Shown here: one piece after another, positions 50,956-60,611 of the stretch
Numbering within the stretch: the first letter of the stretch is position 1
Layout of the letters: each line of letters begins with the position of its first letter
Notes under the pieces: generated by a model
The model's database searches: none
The model's input: only the letters and a program-made list of their open reading frames with translations
What the model was told of the DNA's origin: nothing
Position numbers and translations under genes: made by a program
Assembly: GCF_014879975.1 (NCBI RefSeq)
Contig: NZ_CP062500.1
Span: 62,001 to 126,000 of the forward strand
Direction: 5' to 3'
Source: Vibrio bathopelagicus
Lineage (GTDB): Bacteria > Pseudomonadota > Gammaproteobacteria > Enterobacterales > Vibrionaceae
DNA length: 64,000 nucleotides

Positions 50956-53754
50956 ATGGCTCGTATTCCTGATAATCCATTGATTTTGATCGATGGCTCT
51001 TCTTACCTATATCGCGCGTTCCATGCTTACCCTGGCACCATGAGTAATGGTGATATCCCAACCAATGCTGTTTATGGCGTGGTTAACATGCTGCGCAGCA
51101 TGATGCGTCAATTTGCTTCTGATCGTATTGCGGTTATTTTTGATGCGAAAGGGAAAACGTTCCGTGATGATATGTACCCAGAGTACAAAGCAAACCGTCC
51201 ACCGATGCCTGATGATCTTCGTTGTCAGATCGAGCCACTGCACAACGTAATTCGTGCAATGGGTCTACCGCTTATCTCTATCCCTGGGGTAGAAGCTGAT
51301 GACGTAATTGGTACGCTGGCTTCTCAAGCTTCTGCGATTGGTATGCCTGTTCTCATCAGTACTGGCGATAAAGATATGGCCCAACTGGTTGATGACAACG
51401 TTACTTTGATCAATACCATGACCAATGTGGTGATGGATCGTGAAGGCGTTATCGAGAAGTTTGGTATCCCGCCAGAGTTGATCATCGATTATCTTGCACT
51501 GATGGGTGATAAAGTCGATAACATCCCAGGTGTTCCGGGTGTGGGTGATAAGACAGCAACGGCATTACTGCAAGGCATTGGTAGTATCGAGAAGCTGTAT
51601 CAAAACCTTGATGATATTGCGGCACTTGGTTTCCGTGGTTCGAAGACGATGGCTAAGAAGCTGGCTGATAATAAAGCCAATGCTGACATGTCTTACGAGC
51701 TTGCGACGATTAAACTCGATGTTGAATTAGAAGACACGCCAGAGTCTCTTGTTAAAGCACAACCAAATACCGATGAACTCATTAAACTATACGGCCAACT
51801 GGTCTTCAAATCTTGGCTGAACGAGCTACTTGAAGGTGGCAGCGGTGTCGTTGAGGCAGATGAGAAATCTGGCTCGGTACGCAGCAGCACGACATCAACC
51901 ACTTCTACCGTAGAAATGAATACCTCTGCAGTGACGATTGACCGTAGTAACTACGAAACGATTCTAGATGAAGCGTCATTCAATGTTTGGTTAGAGAAGC
52001 TCAAAGCCGCAGACGTGTTTGCCTTTGATACCGAGACTGACAGCCTCGATTACATGGTCGCTAACCTTGTGGGTCTATCATTCGCAACCGAAGAAGGCGT
52101 TGCCGCTTACGTGCCTGTTGCTCATGATTACTTAGACGCACCGCAACAGTTGGATCGCGATTGGGTGCTTGAGCAGCTGAAACCGATTCTAGAAGATGAC
52201 GCGCAAGCAAAAGTGGGTCAAAACCTAAAATACGATATGAGTGTGTTAGCGCGCTACGGTATCGAGATGAAAGGCATTAAGTTCGATACCATGTTGGCGT
52301 CATACGTTTTCAATAGCGTAGGTGGCAAGCATGACATGGACAGCCTAGCGCTGCGTTTCCTACAACACAGCTGTATCTCATTTGAGCAAATCGCAGGTAA
52401 AGGTAAGAAGCAACTTACTTTCAACCAGATTGAGCTGGGTGAGGCTTCTCCATATGCAGCGGAAGATGCTGACGTGACTTTACGTCTGCATAATCGCCTG
52501 ATGGAAAATATCGAGAAAGATGAAAAGCTAAAATCGATCTATGAAGAAATCGAGGTACCGCTAATTCCCGTGATGTCTCGCATTGAGCGCACCGGTGTAT
52601 TCATCGATGACATGCTGCTAGGTGCTCAATCGCAAGAGATTGCAGTTCGTCTTGATGAGCTAGAACAGAAAGCTTACGAGATTGCTGAGCAAGAGTTCAA
52701 CATGAACTCGCCAAAACAGCTGCAAGCGATCCTGTTTGAGAAAATGGGCTTACCAGTTATCAAGAAAACGCCATCAGGTGCGGCTTCGACTAACGAAGAA
52801 GTACTGCAAGAGTTAGCGTTGGACTACCCATTACCTAAGCTGATCATTGAGTATCGTGGTCTGGCGAAACTGAAGTCGACTTACACGGATAAGCTGCCGA
52901 AGATGATCAACGCTGAAACGGGTCGTGTTCACACGTCTTATCATCAAGCGGTAACGGCGACAGGCCGTTTGTCTTCGACCGATCCAAACCTACAGAACAT
53001 CCCAATTCGCAATGAAGAAGGTCGTCGTATCCGCCAAGCATTCGTCGCACAACATGGTTGGAAGATCCTAGCGGTCGATTACTCTCAAATTGAACTGCGT
53101 ATCATGGCGCACCTATCAGGTGATAAAGCGTTACTGGAAGCATTCCAACAAGGTAAAGATATCCACGCGGCAACCGCTGCTGAGATCATTGGCGTTGATA
53201 TTGAGAGTGTGACCACTGAACAACGTCGTCGTGCTAAAGCCGTTAACTTTGGTCTTATCTACGGCATGAGTGCCTTCGGTTTGGCCAAGCAGCTGGGCAT
53301 TCCTCGTGGTGAAGCACAGCACTACATGGACACTTACTTCGAACGCTACCCTGGCGTTATGCAGTACATGGAAGACACTCGCAGCGCTGCTTCAGAGCAA
53401 GGCTTCGTTGAAACCATTTACGGTCGTCGTTTGCATCTTCCTGAAATCCAATCTCGTAATGGCATGCGTCGTAAAGCGGCTGAACGTGCGGCTATCAATG
53501 CGCCAATGCAAGGTACGGCGGCAGATATCATCAAGAAAGCGATGTTGTTAGTGGATGAGTGGATTCAAGCCGAAGGCGATGGTCGTGTGAAGCTCTTGAT
53601 GCAAGTACACGATGAATTGGTATTTGAAGTTCAAGAGTCAGCTTTAGCCGAAATTGAAAGTAAAGTACAACAATTGATGGAGTCAGCGGCTGATCTAGAA
53701 GTACCGTTAGTCGCGGAAGCTGGCCACGGTGACAACTGGGATCAAGCCCACTAA
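50956..53754 (+). CDS. polA: DNA polymerase I
   Basis: 932 aa. Order: 5'-3' exonuclease (about 1-290; [16 protein letters not shown] and [12 protein letters not shown]), a Ser/Thr-rich linker, 3'-5' exonuclease (about 330-515; [13 protein letters not shown] with the DE pair), polymerase (about 540-930; [49 protein letters not shown]). All catalytic motifs are intact. Fills gaps after Okazaki primer removal and in repair. Followed by a terminator and spf, the usual arrangement. Confidence 0.98.
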   Translation: MARIPDNPLILIDGSSYLYRAFHAYPGTMSNGDIPTNAVYGVVNMLRSMMRQFASDRIAVIFDAKGKTFRDDMYPEYKANRPPMPDDLRCQIEPLHNVIRAMGLPLISIPGVEADDVIGTLASQASAIGMPVLISTGDKDMAQLVDDNVTLINTMTNVVMDREGVIEKFGIPPELIIDYLALMGDKVDNIPGVPGVGDKTATALLQGIGSIEKLYQNLDDIAALGFRGSKTMAKKLADNKANADMSYELATIKLDVELEDTPESLVKAQPNTDELIKLYGQLVFKSWLNELLEGGSGVVEADEKSGSVRSSTTSTTSTVEMNTSAVTIDRSNYETILDEASFNVWLEKLKAADVFAFDTETDSLDYMVANLVGLSFATEEGVAAYVPVAHDYLDAPQQLDRDWVLEQLKPILEDDAQAKVGQNLKYDMSVLARYGIEMKGIKFDTMLASYVFNSVGGKHDMDSLALRFLQHSCISFEQIAGKGKKQLTFNQIELGEASPYAAEDADVTLRLHNRLMENIEKDEKLKSIYEEIEVPLIPVMSRIERTGVFIDDMLLGAQSQEIAVRLDELEQKAYEIAEQEFNMNSPKQLQAILFEKMGLPVIKKTPSGAASTNEEVLQELALDYPLPKLIIEYRGLAKLKSTYTDKLPKMINAETGRVHTSYHQAVTATGRLSSTDPNLQNIPIRNEEGRRIRQAFVAQHGWKILAVDYSQIELRIMAHLSGDKALLEAFQQGKDIHAATAAEIIGVDIESVTTEQRRRAKAVNFGLIYGMSAFGLAKQLGIPRGEAQHYMDTYFERYPGVMQYMEDTRSAASEQGFVETIYGRRLHLPEIQSRNGMRRKAAERAAINAPMQGTAADIIKKAMLLVDEWIQAEGDGRVKLLMQVHDELVFEVQESALAEIESKVQQLMESAADLEVPLVAEAGHGDNWDQAH

Positions 53755-53787
53755 TCAGTTTTCGACCTTATTGACTAAATTAGTATG

Positions 53788-53816
53788 AGCCAGTGCACAA
53801 ACGCTGGCTTTTTTTT
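53788..53816 (+). terminator. Terminator of polA
   Basis: AGCCAG / CTGGCT with a 10-base loop, then T8. Confidence 0.88.
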
Positions 53817-53928
53817 GTCTCGAATAAAGTTGAGTTGTAGAAAGGGGTTAGGTGTTTTAATAAAACATTCATGAAAAAAAACTACAAAAATTGTTTTCAT
53901 TCCTGAGCAATTGTTGTACATTAATCTC

Positions 53929-54033
53929 GTAGGGTACAGAGGTAAGATGTTCTATCTTTCAGACCTTTTGTTTCACGTTATTGGATTAGGCTGATTCAGC
54001 CGCCCCAGCCAGCATTTGGCTGGGGCGTTTTTT
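53929..54033 (+). ncRNA. spf: Spot 42 RNA
   Basis: The 5' half GTAGGGTACAGAGGTAAGAT and the following TTCTATCTTTCAGACC are almost identical to E. coli Spot 42. The RNA ends in the terminator CGCCCCAGCCAG / CTGGCTGGGGCG plus T6. About 105 bases. Upstream, TACATT or ATTAAT can serve as -10. It lies immediately downstream of polA as in enterobacteria. Spot 42 is repressed by CRP-cAMP and regulates central and secondary metabolism through Hfq. Confidence 0.97.
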
Positions 54034-54259
54034 CTTGTGCGAAAGAAAAATATTTCCAACCTATAATTCCCTCGTTAATCTGCTTCTTTTTAGTACCTTT
54101 TCTATTCTTCTCGAAACTTTCTCTCTATCACTTGATTTGTCTTAAATCTGGAATTTGATCAGCAATTGGTAATTTAAATCCGTCTCTAAGTGGATTGTTT
54201 TATTCTTGGAAATAACTTTTATTTTACAAGTTACTCATAATGCATTGATCACTTACGTC

Positions 54260-54865
54260 TTATTTATCAGTACATTGAGTGGGTGAATGCTCAATGTAAT
54301 CCATGATTTCTTGTTGTTTTTCGGTACTGAATTTAAGTGCTTCGGCTGTGATCTGTATTGAGTGCGCCATGGAAGAGATGTTATGGGTCGCTTTCACCAA
54401 GGTTTGCTGCATGGGTTTAAGGATAAGTAGATAGATAGCGGTCAACGCGATAACAATGACCGCGATCACCGCCGCCAACGCAATAATGATTTTAGTTTGG
54501 ATATCATCTAGCAGTAATTGACTGGTTTTCTTAAAGGCGATACGAGAATTGTCTAAGGCTTGCGGCAGTTGGTTGAGGGATGTTTTGGTTGAACTGGCAA
54601 GCTTATTAATGCTCTCAACAGTTTGATTCAATGCTTGCTGCTGGTCATCGCTGAGGTTGGGGTTGTTGACGATGGCTTGCAACGATTGTGATATCACCTC
54701 GAGAGATTCACTTGCCTCCTGAGCGTACTTCTCCATGCCGTCGAGATCTAAGGTCATATCAACATTGACCAGAGCGGCCTCGGTCTTGGGCTGTTCCGCT
54801 TCAGACGTTGCACCGGAAAATGAGATCAATATAAGCGCGATGGTAGCCAAGGTTTTTTTCCACAT
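54260..54865 (-). CDS. Secreted or membrane-anchored coiled-coil protein, unknown function
   Basis: 201 aa. A signal peptide (MWKKTLATIALILISFSGATS) is followed by an acidic helical region, probably coiled coil (about 25-115), one TM helix (IIIALAAVIAVIVIALTAIYLL, about 126-148) and a short C-terminal segment. No catalytic motif is seen. The arrangement resembles a periplasmic sensor or a methyl-accepting-type stalk, but there is no signalling domain. It lies between spf and engB. Confidence 0.7.
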   Translation of the reverse strand: MWKKTLATIALILISFSGATSEAEQPKTEAALVNVDMTLDLDGMEKYAQEASESLEVISQSLQAIVNNPNLSDDQQQALNQTVESINKLASSTKTSLNQLPQALDNSRIAFKKTSQLLLDDIQTKIIIALAAVIAVIVIALTAIYLLILKPMQQTLVKATHNISSMAHSIQITAEALKFSTEKQQEIMDYIEHSPTQCTDK

Positions 54866-54996
54866 GAGTATTCCTTTCTCACTATTCTGTTTGTCAAAGG
54901 TTGTCTTTTAGTATGGTTCACTTCTCTCTCTTCTAACTGATTAATCTTGTCTTCAACTCTCAAGATCTAGGTTTAACTCACTAATTTGTGGGTAAA

Positions 54997-55028
54997 AAAA
55001 TACCCCACCTATAAAAGGCAGGGTATTG
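54997..55028 (-). terminator. Terminator of engB
   Basis: On the minus strand AUACCCUGCC pairs with GGUGGGGUAU through two G-U pairs, followed by a T7 run. Confidence 0.85.
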
Positions 55029-55081
55029 ATAAGGCTAAATCACTTGTTGTCAGTGCTTTAACCCAGATCTATATAGAGGAA

Positions 55082-55741
55082 CTACTCTGAGTCGTTTTGC
55101 TCTTCGTCAGCTAACTCATCAATGATTTGATCGGCAAATACCGGAGCAAACCACTCATCCATCTTGGCACGCAGCTGGTCAACGCCGATGCCCTTCATTG
55201 AAGAGAAGACATCAACTGCAACATCACCACCGAAAGATTTCGCATCGTTACGGATTTTCAGTAGCTGTGCTTTGCGCGCGCCACTCTTCAGTTTGTCTGC
55301 TTTTGTTAACAAAACCTGTACTGGGATGCGGCTATCGATAGCCCAGTAGATCATTTGTTGGTCAAGGTCCTTCATTGGGTGACGGATATCCATCAATACC
55401 ACTAAACCTTTTAGGCTTTCGCGTCGTTGTAGGTATTCACCTAGCGACTTCTGCCATTTTTTCTTCATCTCAAGCGGTACTTGAGCGAAGCCATATCCAG
55501 GTAAATCGACAATGTGACAGCCGTCGGTAACCTTAAATAGGTTAATTAGCTGAGTTCGACCTGGGGTTTTACTGGTTTTCGCCAAGCTTTTTTGGTTTGT
55601 AACGCGGTTTAGTGCGCTAGATTTACCAGCATTGGAGCGTCCTGCAAACGCAATTTCGATCCCTTCGTCTTCTGGTAAGTGACGAATATCAGGTGCACTG
55701 GTAATGAAATGCGTGTTTTGATAATGAATTTTTACGCTCAC
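55082..55741 (-). CDS. engB: Ribosome biogenesis GTPase EngB (YihA)
   Basis: 219 aa. G1 [13 protein letters not shown]2/G3 around TPGRTQLIN and DLPGYGFA, G4 LTKADK, G5 near SSMKG. Needed for 50S assembly and essential in E. coli. The frame is open much further upstream, but GTG 55741 has GGAG 6 bases away and gives [12 protein letters not shown], aligned with the E. coli start; ATG 55753 is an alternative. Divergent from the cytochrome c4 gene. Confidence 0.95.
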   Translation of the reverse strand: MSVKIHYQNTHFITSAPDIRHLPEDEGIEIAFAGRSNAGKSSALNRVTNQKSLAKTSKTPGRTQLINLFKVTDGCHIVDLPGYGFAQVPLEMKKKWQKSLGEYLQRRESLKGLVVLMDIRHPMKDLDQQMIYWAIDSRIPVQVLLTKADKLKSGARKAQLLKIRNDAKSFGGDVAVDVFSSMKGIGVDQLRAKMDEWFAPVFADQIIDELADEEQNDSE

Positions 55742-55889
55742 TGTTAACTCCATCTCGACTTTGTGTAGTCGATTGATTACTTTTTTGTGAATTTGTGTAA
55801 AATAACCGTGCTCGGCATAAGGTCGCCTATTGTACCATGAGTGGCAACATAGAGTGGTACTGGAAGCTTGATAATTATAATGGAATGTC

Positions 55890-56507
55890 ATGAAGAAATT
55901 AGCGCTAATTTTGAGTCTTTTAGCCAGCTGCTCAGTATGGGCTCAAGGTAGTATTGAAGCTGGTAAAGCCAAATCACAAACATGTGTTGCCTGCCACGGT
56001 GCTGACGGCAACAGTCTGATCACGCAGTACCCTAAACTGGCTGGTCAACATGAGAAGTATCTAGAAAAGCAACTTAAAGAGCTTAAGCTAGGTATGACGA
56101 GTGGTGGTAAGCAAGGTCGTTATGAACCTGTAATGGGTGCAATGGCGATGCCTTTATCTGAAGAAGATATGGCTGACCTAGCGGCATACTACGCATCTCT
56201 ACCTATCTCGAACAACTCTACACCTGAAAATGTTGTAGATGAAGGCAAGGTTCTTTACACCGCGGGTAACGCAGAACGTGGCGTAACGGCGTGTATTGCT
56301 TGTCACGGTCCACGTGGTAACGGTACCGAGCTTTCTGGTTTCCCTAAAATTTCAGGCCAACACGCAGATTACATCAAGGCTCAACTTGAGAAATTCCGCG
56401 ATGGTAGCCGTAATAACGACATGAATGCGATGATGCGTGATGTAGCTAAAAAGTTAACAGACGCAGATATCGATACCTTATCGAAGTACGTTGGTGGTTT
56501 ACACTAA
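55890..56507 (+). CDS. Dihaem cytochrome c4
   Basis: 205 aa. Signal peptide ([19 protein letters not shown]), two c-type haem sites (CVACHG about residue 31, CIACHG about 134), one in each of two similar halves, with the axial methionines probably in MGAMAMPLS and in NAMMRDV. Periplasmic electron carrier. In this position next to engB in many gammaproteobacteria. Confidence 0.94.
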   Translation: MKKLALILSLLASCSVWAQGSIEAGKAKSQTCVACHGADGNSLITQYPKLAGQHEKYLEKQLKELKLGMTSGGKQGRYEPVMGAMAMPLSEEDMADLAAYYASLPISNNSTPENVVDEGKVLYTAGNAERGVTACIACHGPRGNGTELSGFPKISGQHADYIKAQLEKFRDGSRNNDMNAMMRDVAKKLTDADIDTLSKYVGGLH

Positions 56508-56568
56508 TATGTCGGTTTCTTGTTCTTAGCCAGAACAAAGAAATGTACGTTCGAGCAAGATTGAAGAG

Positions 56569-56606
56569 ACGCCCTAATCAGCAATGGTTGGGGCGTTTTC
56601 TTTTTT
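56569..56606 (+). terminator. Terminator of the cytochrome c4 gene
   Basis: ACGCCCTAATCA / TGGTTGGGGCGT around a GCAA tetraloop (two G-U pairs), followed by TTTCTTTTTT. Confidence 0.9.
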
Positions 56607-56723
56607 ATTGATTTTATTTATGCGTTTTTATCTCATGTCTAATTTATCAATGTGTGTTCGATTTGTGTACGAAAGTGTGAAGTCGCACTCTTGTAGTCTT
56701 TTTGTAACACGGTAAAGTAACCG

Positions 56724-56980
56724 CCATCAGCTAGGAGCTGACTTAGATATGGATGGTCATCTAGTCTAACGGTATAGACAGAAACGGATCAGGCTAGGAC
56801 AGCCCAGCAACAAGGTGTTAGAAAAGGATAGCCAAAACTCATCAGGACGATGAACAACAAATAAATTTGGCATGGAAAGCACCAATAACAAATGGAGATT
56901 TGTGTACCAAGTTGAGTATACAAATTTTGGCCGATATAGGCAGATTTAGAGAGCGATAGGTTTTCCTATCGCTTTTTTTA
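56724..56980 (+). ncRNA. csrB: CsrB-family regulatory RNA
   Basis: About 256 bases with at least eight GGA motifs (at 56734, 56751, 56786, 56797, 56826, 56845, 56874, 56894), most in the loops of small hairpins: CAGCT-AGG-AGCTG, GGCT-AGGAC-AGCC, CATC-AGGAC-GATG and AAAT-GGAG-ATTT. This is the signature of RNAs that sequester CsrA. A TAAAGT -10 (56713-56718) lies just upstream, and the RNA ends with GCGATAGG / CCTATCGC, loop TTTT, and a T7 run. No protein gene fits. Vibrio carry several such RNAs, so the exact name (csrB, csrC, csrD) is uncertain. Confidence 0.85.
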
Positions 56981-57064
56981 TTGATTTGATGAAAAAACAC
57001 CCAATACCCCTCCACTATAAACTCAGTTTCTGGTATGTTTCGCATCCCTGTTTAAGGATGTGCT

Positions 57065-57703
57065 ATGTATACTTGTCCCTTATGCCATCACCAAGGCGTG
57101 AATCACTATTTTGAAGACAAACGTAGAGCGTATCTACAATGTCAGCAATGTGAGCTGGTATTTGTTAAACCTGAACAAAGGTTAGAAGCAAAAGAAGAAA
57201 AAGCACACTATGATCTCCATGAGAACGATCCTAGTGATGCGGGCTACCGCCGCTTTTTATCTCGCATCGCGGATCCCTTAACAGACAAAATTTCATCTAA
57301 CTCACAAGGGTTGGATTTTGGTTGTGGCCCAGGCCCTACGCTATCTATTATGTTAGAAGAAGCCGGACACACCATGGAGTTGTACGATATTTATTACCAT
57401 CCAGAGACCTCTGTGTTGGAGAAAACGTATGACTTTATGACTGCTACCGAGGTGATAGAGCATCTTTATCACCCAGACAAAGTGTGGCAGCAATGGTTGA
57501 ATTTAGTTAAACCCAAGGGCTGGATTGGTCTCATGACTAAGCTAGTAATAGACGTAGATGCGTTTGCTGGTTGGCACTATAAGAATGACCCGACTCATGT
57601 CGTCTTCTTTAGTCGTCAAACATTCCAGTTTTTGGCTGAGCGGGATAAGCTCGAACTAGAATTTTTTGGAAGTGATGTAATTTTACTGAGGAAAGTGCAG
57701 TAA
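57065..57703 (+). CDS. Class I SAM methyltransferase with N-terminal zinc ribbon
   Basis: 212 aa. The N-terminus has two CxxC pairs (YTCPLCHHQG and LQCQQCELVF) likely to bind zinc. The SAM-binding motif is LDFGCGPGPTLS (about residue 80), followed by ELYDIYYHP and a VIEHLYHP motif. The acceptor is unknown. The ATG has AAGGAT upstream. The stop shares one base with the yihI start (TAATG), so they are translationally coupled. Confidence 0.88.
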   Translation: MYTCPLCHHQGVNHYFEDKRRAYLQCQQCELVFVKPEQRLEAKEEKAHYDLHENDPSDAGYRRFLSRIADPLTDKISSNSQGLDFGCGPGPTLSIMLEEAGHTMELYDIYYHPETSVLEKTYDFMTATEVIEHLYHPDKVWQQWLNLVKPKGWIGLMTKLVIDVDAFAGWHYKNDPTHVVFFSRQTFQFLAERDKLELEFFGSDVILLRKVQ

Positions 57704-58260
57704 TGGGTCGTAGTAAGAAATCAAGAAAGCCGGGAGCACTTGGTGCTCCTGAACCTATGGTAACTAGAAACCGTAGTGAATCTGATGTTGAAGGTCGTGA
57801 ACGCAAGCGTGTTAAAAAGCGCAAAGGTCTTAAATCTGGTAGCCGTCACTCAGATGGTAGCGAAGCGAGACAGCGTAAAGCTGCACAAGATCGTGACCCT
57901 CGTTTAGGCAGCAAGAAAAAAATTCCGCTGATTGTTGAGCCTGTTAAGAAGCCGACGAAACAAGAGCGCAAGCTATCTAACGAACAAGAGTTAGAGATGC
58001 TTGAGAATGATGCTCAACTGAACACATTGTTAGATCGTATCGAAAATGGTGAAAACCTAGGTGCAGGTCTACAGAAGTTCGTTGATGAGAAACTTGATCG
58101 TATTGAACACCTAATGGGCCGTCTAGGTCTGCTAGAGCCAGAAGACGATGAAGAAGAGATCTTCGAAGAAGCGCCAATCGCATCGAAGAAGAAAGCAAGT
58201 TCTGATGAAGACTTGTTGTCTCAATTCGAAGATATCGATTTAGACAGCTTTAAAGGTTAA
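57703..58260 (+). CDS. yihI: Der GTPase-activating protein YihI
   Basis: 185 aa, very basic N-terminal half (GRSKKSRKPG, GRERKRVKKRKG, SGSRHSDGSEARQRK) and acidic C-terminal half (EPEDDEEEIFEE). YihI stimulates the GTPase Der and so slows 50S assembly. The family core LSNEQELEMLENDAQLNTL is present. In one unit with the methyltransferase and the DUF2489 gene. Confidence 0.93.
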   Translation: MGRSKKSRKPGALGAPEPMVTRNRSESDVEGRERKRVKKRKGLKSGSRHSDGSEARQRKAAQDRDPRLGSKKKIPLIVEPVKKPTKQERKLSNEQELEMLENDAQLNTLLDRIENGENLGAGLQKFVDEKLDRIEHLMGRLGLLEPEDDEEEIFEEAPIASKKKASSDEDLLSQFEDIDLDSFKG

Positions 58261-58266
58261 GACGAA

Positions 58267-58755
58267 ATGAATGTAACCTTATTAGCAATTGCTGGTGGAA
58301 TTATCATTCTCGGCTTGGGCTCTTATGCAGGTTACCTTCTACTTCAAGTGAAGAAGCAGACGGAGTTGCAAAAGCAGTATCAAGCACTTGCCATTGAAAA
58401 ACGTAACGCAACGATTTACGACAACGTAAATACCTTGTGTTTAGCGGGTATTCAAGGCCAGTGTGATTTACCTGAGATCAGTATCCGAGTGTGTATCATT
58501 ATGGATAACGTTCAGGGTGATGAGCGTGTCGATTTTGATTCTGAATATCCTGCTCTTTCTGAGCTGTACCATATCGTTAAAGATATGGCGCGCGGAGACG
58601 GAAGGCAGGAACTGACCAAGAAAGAACGCATGCAGCAGAATCTCACTCGCCACAAGGCAGAGACTCGCTTGAATGATGCGGTTATCGAAGATTTGAAAAG
58701 GTTGCAGGAGAAGGTTAAGCCTCTCAACAATCAAATCAATATTCAGATGATCTAG
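58267..58755 (+). CDS. DUF2489 protein
   Basis: 162 aa with an N-terminal TM helix (LLAIAGGIIILGLGSYAGYLLL) and a cytoplasmic remainder rich in charged helices. Starts 7 bases after yihI, the common arrangement of DUF2489 genes, so it belongs to the same operon. Function unknown. Confidence 0.85.
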   Translation: MNVTLLAIAGGIIILGLGSYAGYLLLQVKKQTELQKQYQALAIEKRNATIYDNVNTLCLAGIQGQCDLPEISIRVCIIMDNVQGDERVDFDSEYPALSELYHIVKDMARGDGRQELTKKERMQQNLTRHKAETRLNDAVIEDLKRLQEKVKPLNNQINIQMI

Positions 58756-59101
58756 TCACTGAGACTTTTAATATAGAGGCTTGTTTAACATTCAGTTTTT
58801 AAGACACGCTGCTTTTAATACATATGCATTTAAGACGCTTTGCCTTAAATGCCTAGTGTTTTTAAGTCGCCTTGTCTTTTAATAGACAATGTTAAATGAG
58901 CCTTCTTACCTTTTGCGTCTCGTTAATCCCGACGCTTTGTTAGTGATCAAGCTAGCAGTTCTGAGTTTTTGTCTGAAAAATTGATTTTGTCTTGGAACGA
59001 CCTTACTGGTCGTGTGGCAAAATAACCCGTCTATATTTTAATGTATGTAAAATGATTTGAGAGACCTTAGGTTCTCGCGGATCTAAATTGGAATTACCGC
59101 T
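58756..59101. other. Non-coding region upstream of hemN
   Basis: 346 bases without a supportable gene. It has a perfect 9-bp hairpin (GCATTTAAG / CTTAAATGC, 58826-58852) that could end the yihI operon transcript, and a second hairpin (ACGACC / GGTCGT, 58997-59013). I found no clear FNR site for hemN. Confidence 0.6.
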
Positions 59102-60493
59102 ATGTCGAGCAAGCCAGTAACAACGAATCAGCAAATCGTTTGGGATCAAGAGATCTTAAACAAGTACAACTATTCGGGACCTCGTTACACTTCATATCCA
59201 ACAGCGTTGGAGTTTCATGAAGCGTTTACCGTCGCTGATTACGACATGGCGTGTACTCAGTACCCAGAGCGTCCTCTCTCTCTTTACGTACATATCCCAT
59301 TCTGTCACAAGCTTTGTTACTACTGTGGTTGTAACAAGGTCATTACTCGTCATTCGCATAAAGCCGATGAGTACTTGGATGTGATCGAACATGAGATTCG
59401 TCAGCGCGCGTCTTTACTGAATGGCCGCGAAGTGACTCAACTTCACTTCGGTGGTGGTACGCCAACATTCTTAACTAAAGCTCAAATTACCCGTTTGATG
59501 CTGATCCTACGTGATGAGTTTAACTTTACGGCTGATGCTGAAATCAGTATCGAAGTTGACCCACGTGAAATCGAATTAGATGTCCTTGACCACCTGCGTA
59601 GCGAAGGCTTTAATCGCCTGAGTATTGGTGTTCAAGACTTCAACAAAAAAGTGCAAAAGCTGGTTAACCGTGAGCAAGATGAAGAGTTCATCATTGCGAT
59701 GGTTCAGCGTGCCAAAGAGTTGGGTTTCCGCTCAACCAACCTAGACTTAATCTACGGTCTACCAAAGCAGACTCAAGCGCTATTTGCTGAAACATTGAAG
59801 CAAGTACTTGAGATGAAACCGGGTCGTTTATCGGTATTTAACTACGCTCACATGCCTCAGCTGTTTGCTGCGCAACGTAAGATTAAAGACGAAGACCTAC
59901 CGGAACCGAAAGAGAAGATGGCAATCCTACAAGATACCATTGAGACTTTAACGGGCGCGGGCTACCAGTTTATTGGTATGGATCACTTTGCTTTACCAGA
60001 AGACGAGCTAGCAGTTGCACAGCGTGAAGGTATTCTGCATCGTAACTTCCAAGGCTACACTACCCAAGGTGAAGCTGACCTAATTGGTTTCGGTGTTTCT
60101 GCTATCTCTATGGTGGGTGATGCTTACGCACAAAACCAAAAAGAGCTGAAGAAGTACTACGCACAAGTTAACGACCTGCGTCATGCACTTTGGAAAGGTG
60201 TTGTTCTAGACAGTGATGACCTACTGCGTCGTGAAGTGATCAAGCAGCTTATCTGTAACTTCAAGCTTGATAAAACCATGATCGAGTCTGAGTTCTCGGT
60301 TAACTTTAATCACTACTTCAAAGAAGACCTAGGGCTATTGCAAACCTTCGTTAACGATGACTTGGTTGAAGTCGACGATAAAGAAATCCGCGTAACTCTA
60401 CGTGGTCGTTTGTTGATTCGTAATATCTGTATGTGTTTCGATAAATACCTACGTGCTAAGGCTCGCCAACAGCAGTTCTCTCGCGTTATCTAA
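59102..60493 (+). CDS. hemN: Oxygen-independent coproporphyrinogen III dehydrogenase HemN
   Basis: 463 aa radical SAM enzyme: oxidative decarboxylation of coproporphyrinogen III in haem synthesis without oxygen. The [4Fe-4S] site is CHKLCYYCGCNK (CxxxCxxC, with an extra Cys as in HemN). HFGGGTPTFL binds SAM; the C-terminal HemN domain is complete. A second haem gene beside hemB in this region. Confidence 0.97.
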   Translation: MSSKPVTTNQQIVWDQEILNKYNYSGPRYTSYPTALEFHEAFTVADYDMACTQYPERPLSLYVHIPFCHKLCYYCGCNKVITRHSHKADEYLDVIEHEIRQRASLLNGREVTQLHFGGGTPTFLTKAQITRLMLILRDEFNFTADAEISIEVDPREIELDVLDHLRSEGFNRLSIGVQDFNKKVQKLVNREQDEEFIIAMVQRAKELGFRSTNLDLIYGLPKQTQALFAETLKQVLEMKPGRLSVFNYAHMPQLFAAQRKIKDEDLPEPKEKMAILQDTIETLTGAGYQFIGMDHFALPEDELAVAQREGILHRNFQGYTTQGEADLIGFGVSAISMVGDAYAQNQKELKKYYAQVNDLRHALWKGVVLDSDDLLRREVIKQLICNFKLDKTMIESEFSVNFNHYFKEDLGLLQTFVNDDLVEVDDKEIRVTLRGRLLIRNICMCFDKYLRAKARQQQFSRVI

Positions 60494-60515
60494 TCGTTCG
60501 ATTGAGAATAGAAAC

Positions 60516-60548
60516 ATAAAAAATGCCAGCATCATGCTGGCATTTTTG
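60516..60548 (+). terminator. Terminator after hemN
   Basis: ATGCCAGCAT / ATGCTGGCAT flanked by A and T runs. Confidence 0.9.
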
Positions 60549-60611
60549 TATCTGTGTATTGCTACCCTAAGACTGTCTACCACCTGGCTAGATAGCGCTC
60601 TCTTTGACGCT

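Noticed and set aside
55742..55891. Extended N-terminus of EngB to 55891
   Set aside because: The extra residues are not found in the family and would overlap the divergent cytochrome c4 start; the GTG at 55741 has a good ribosome binding site.
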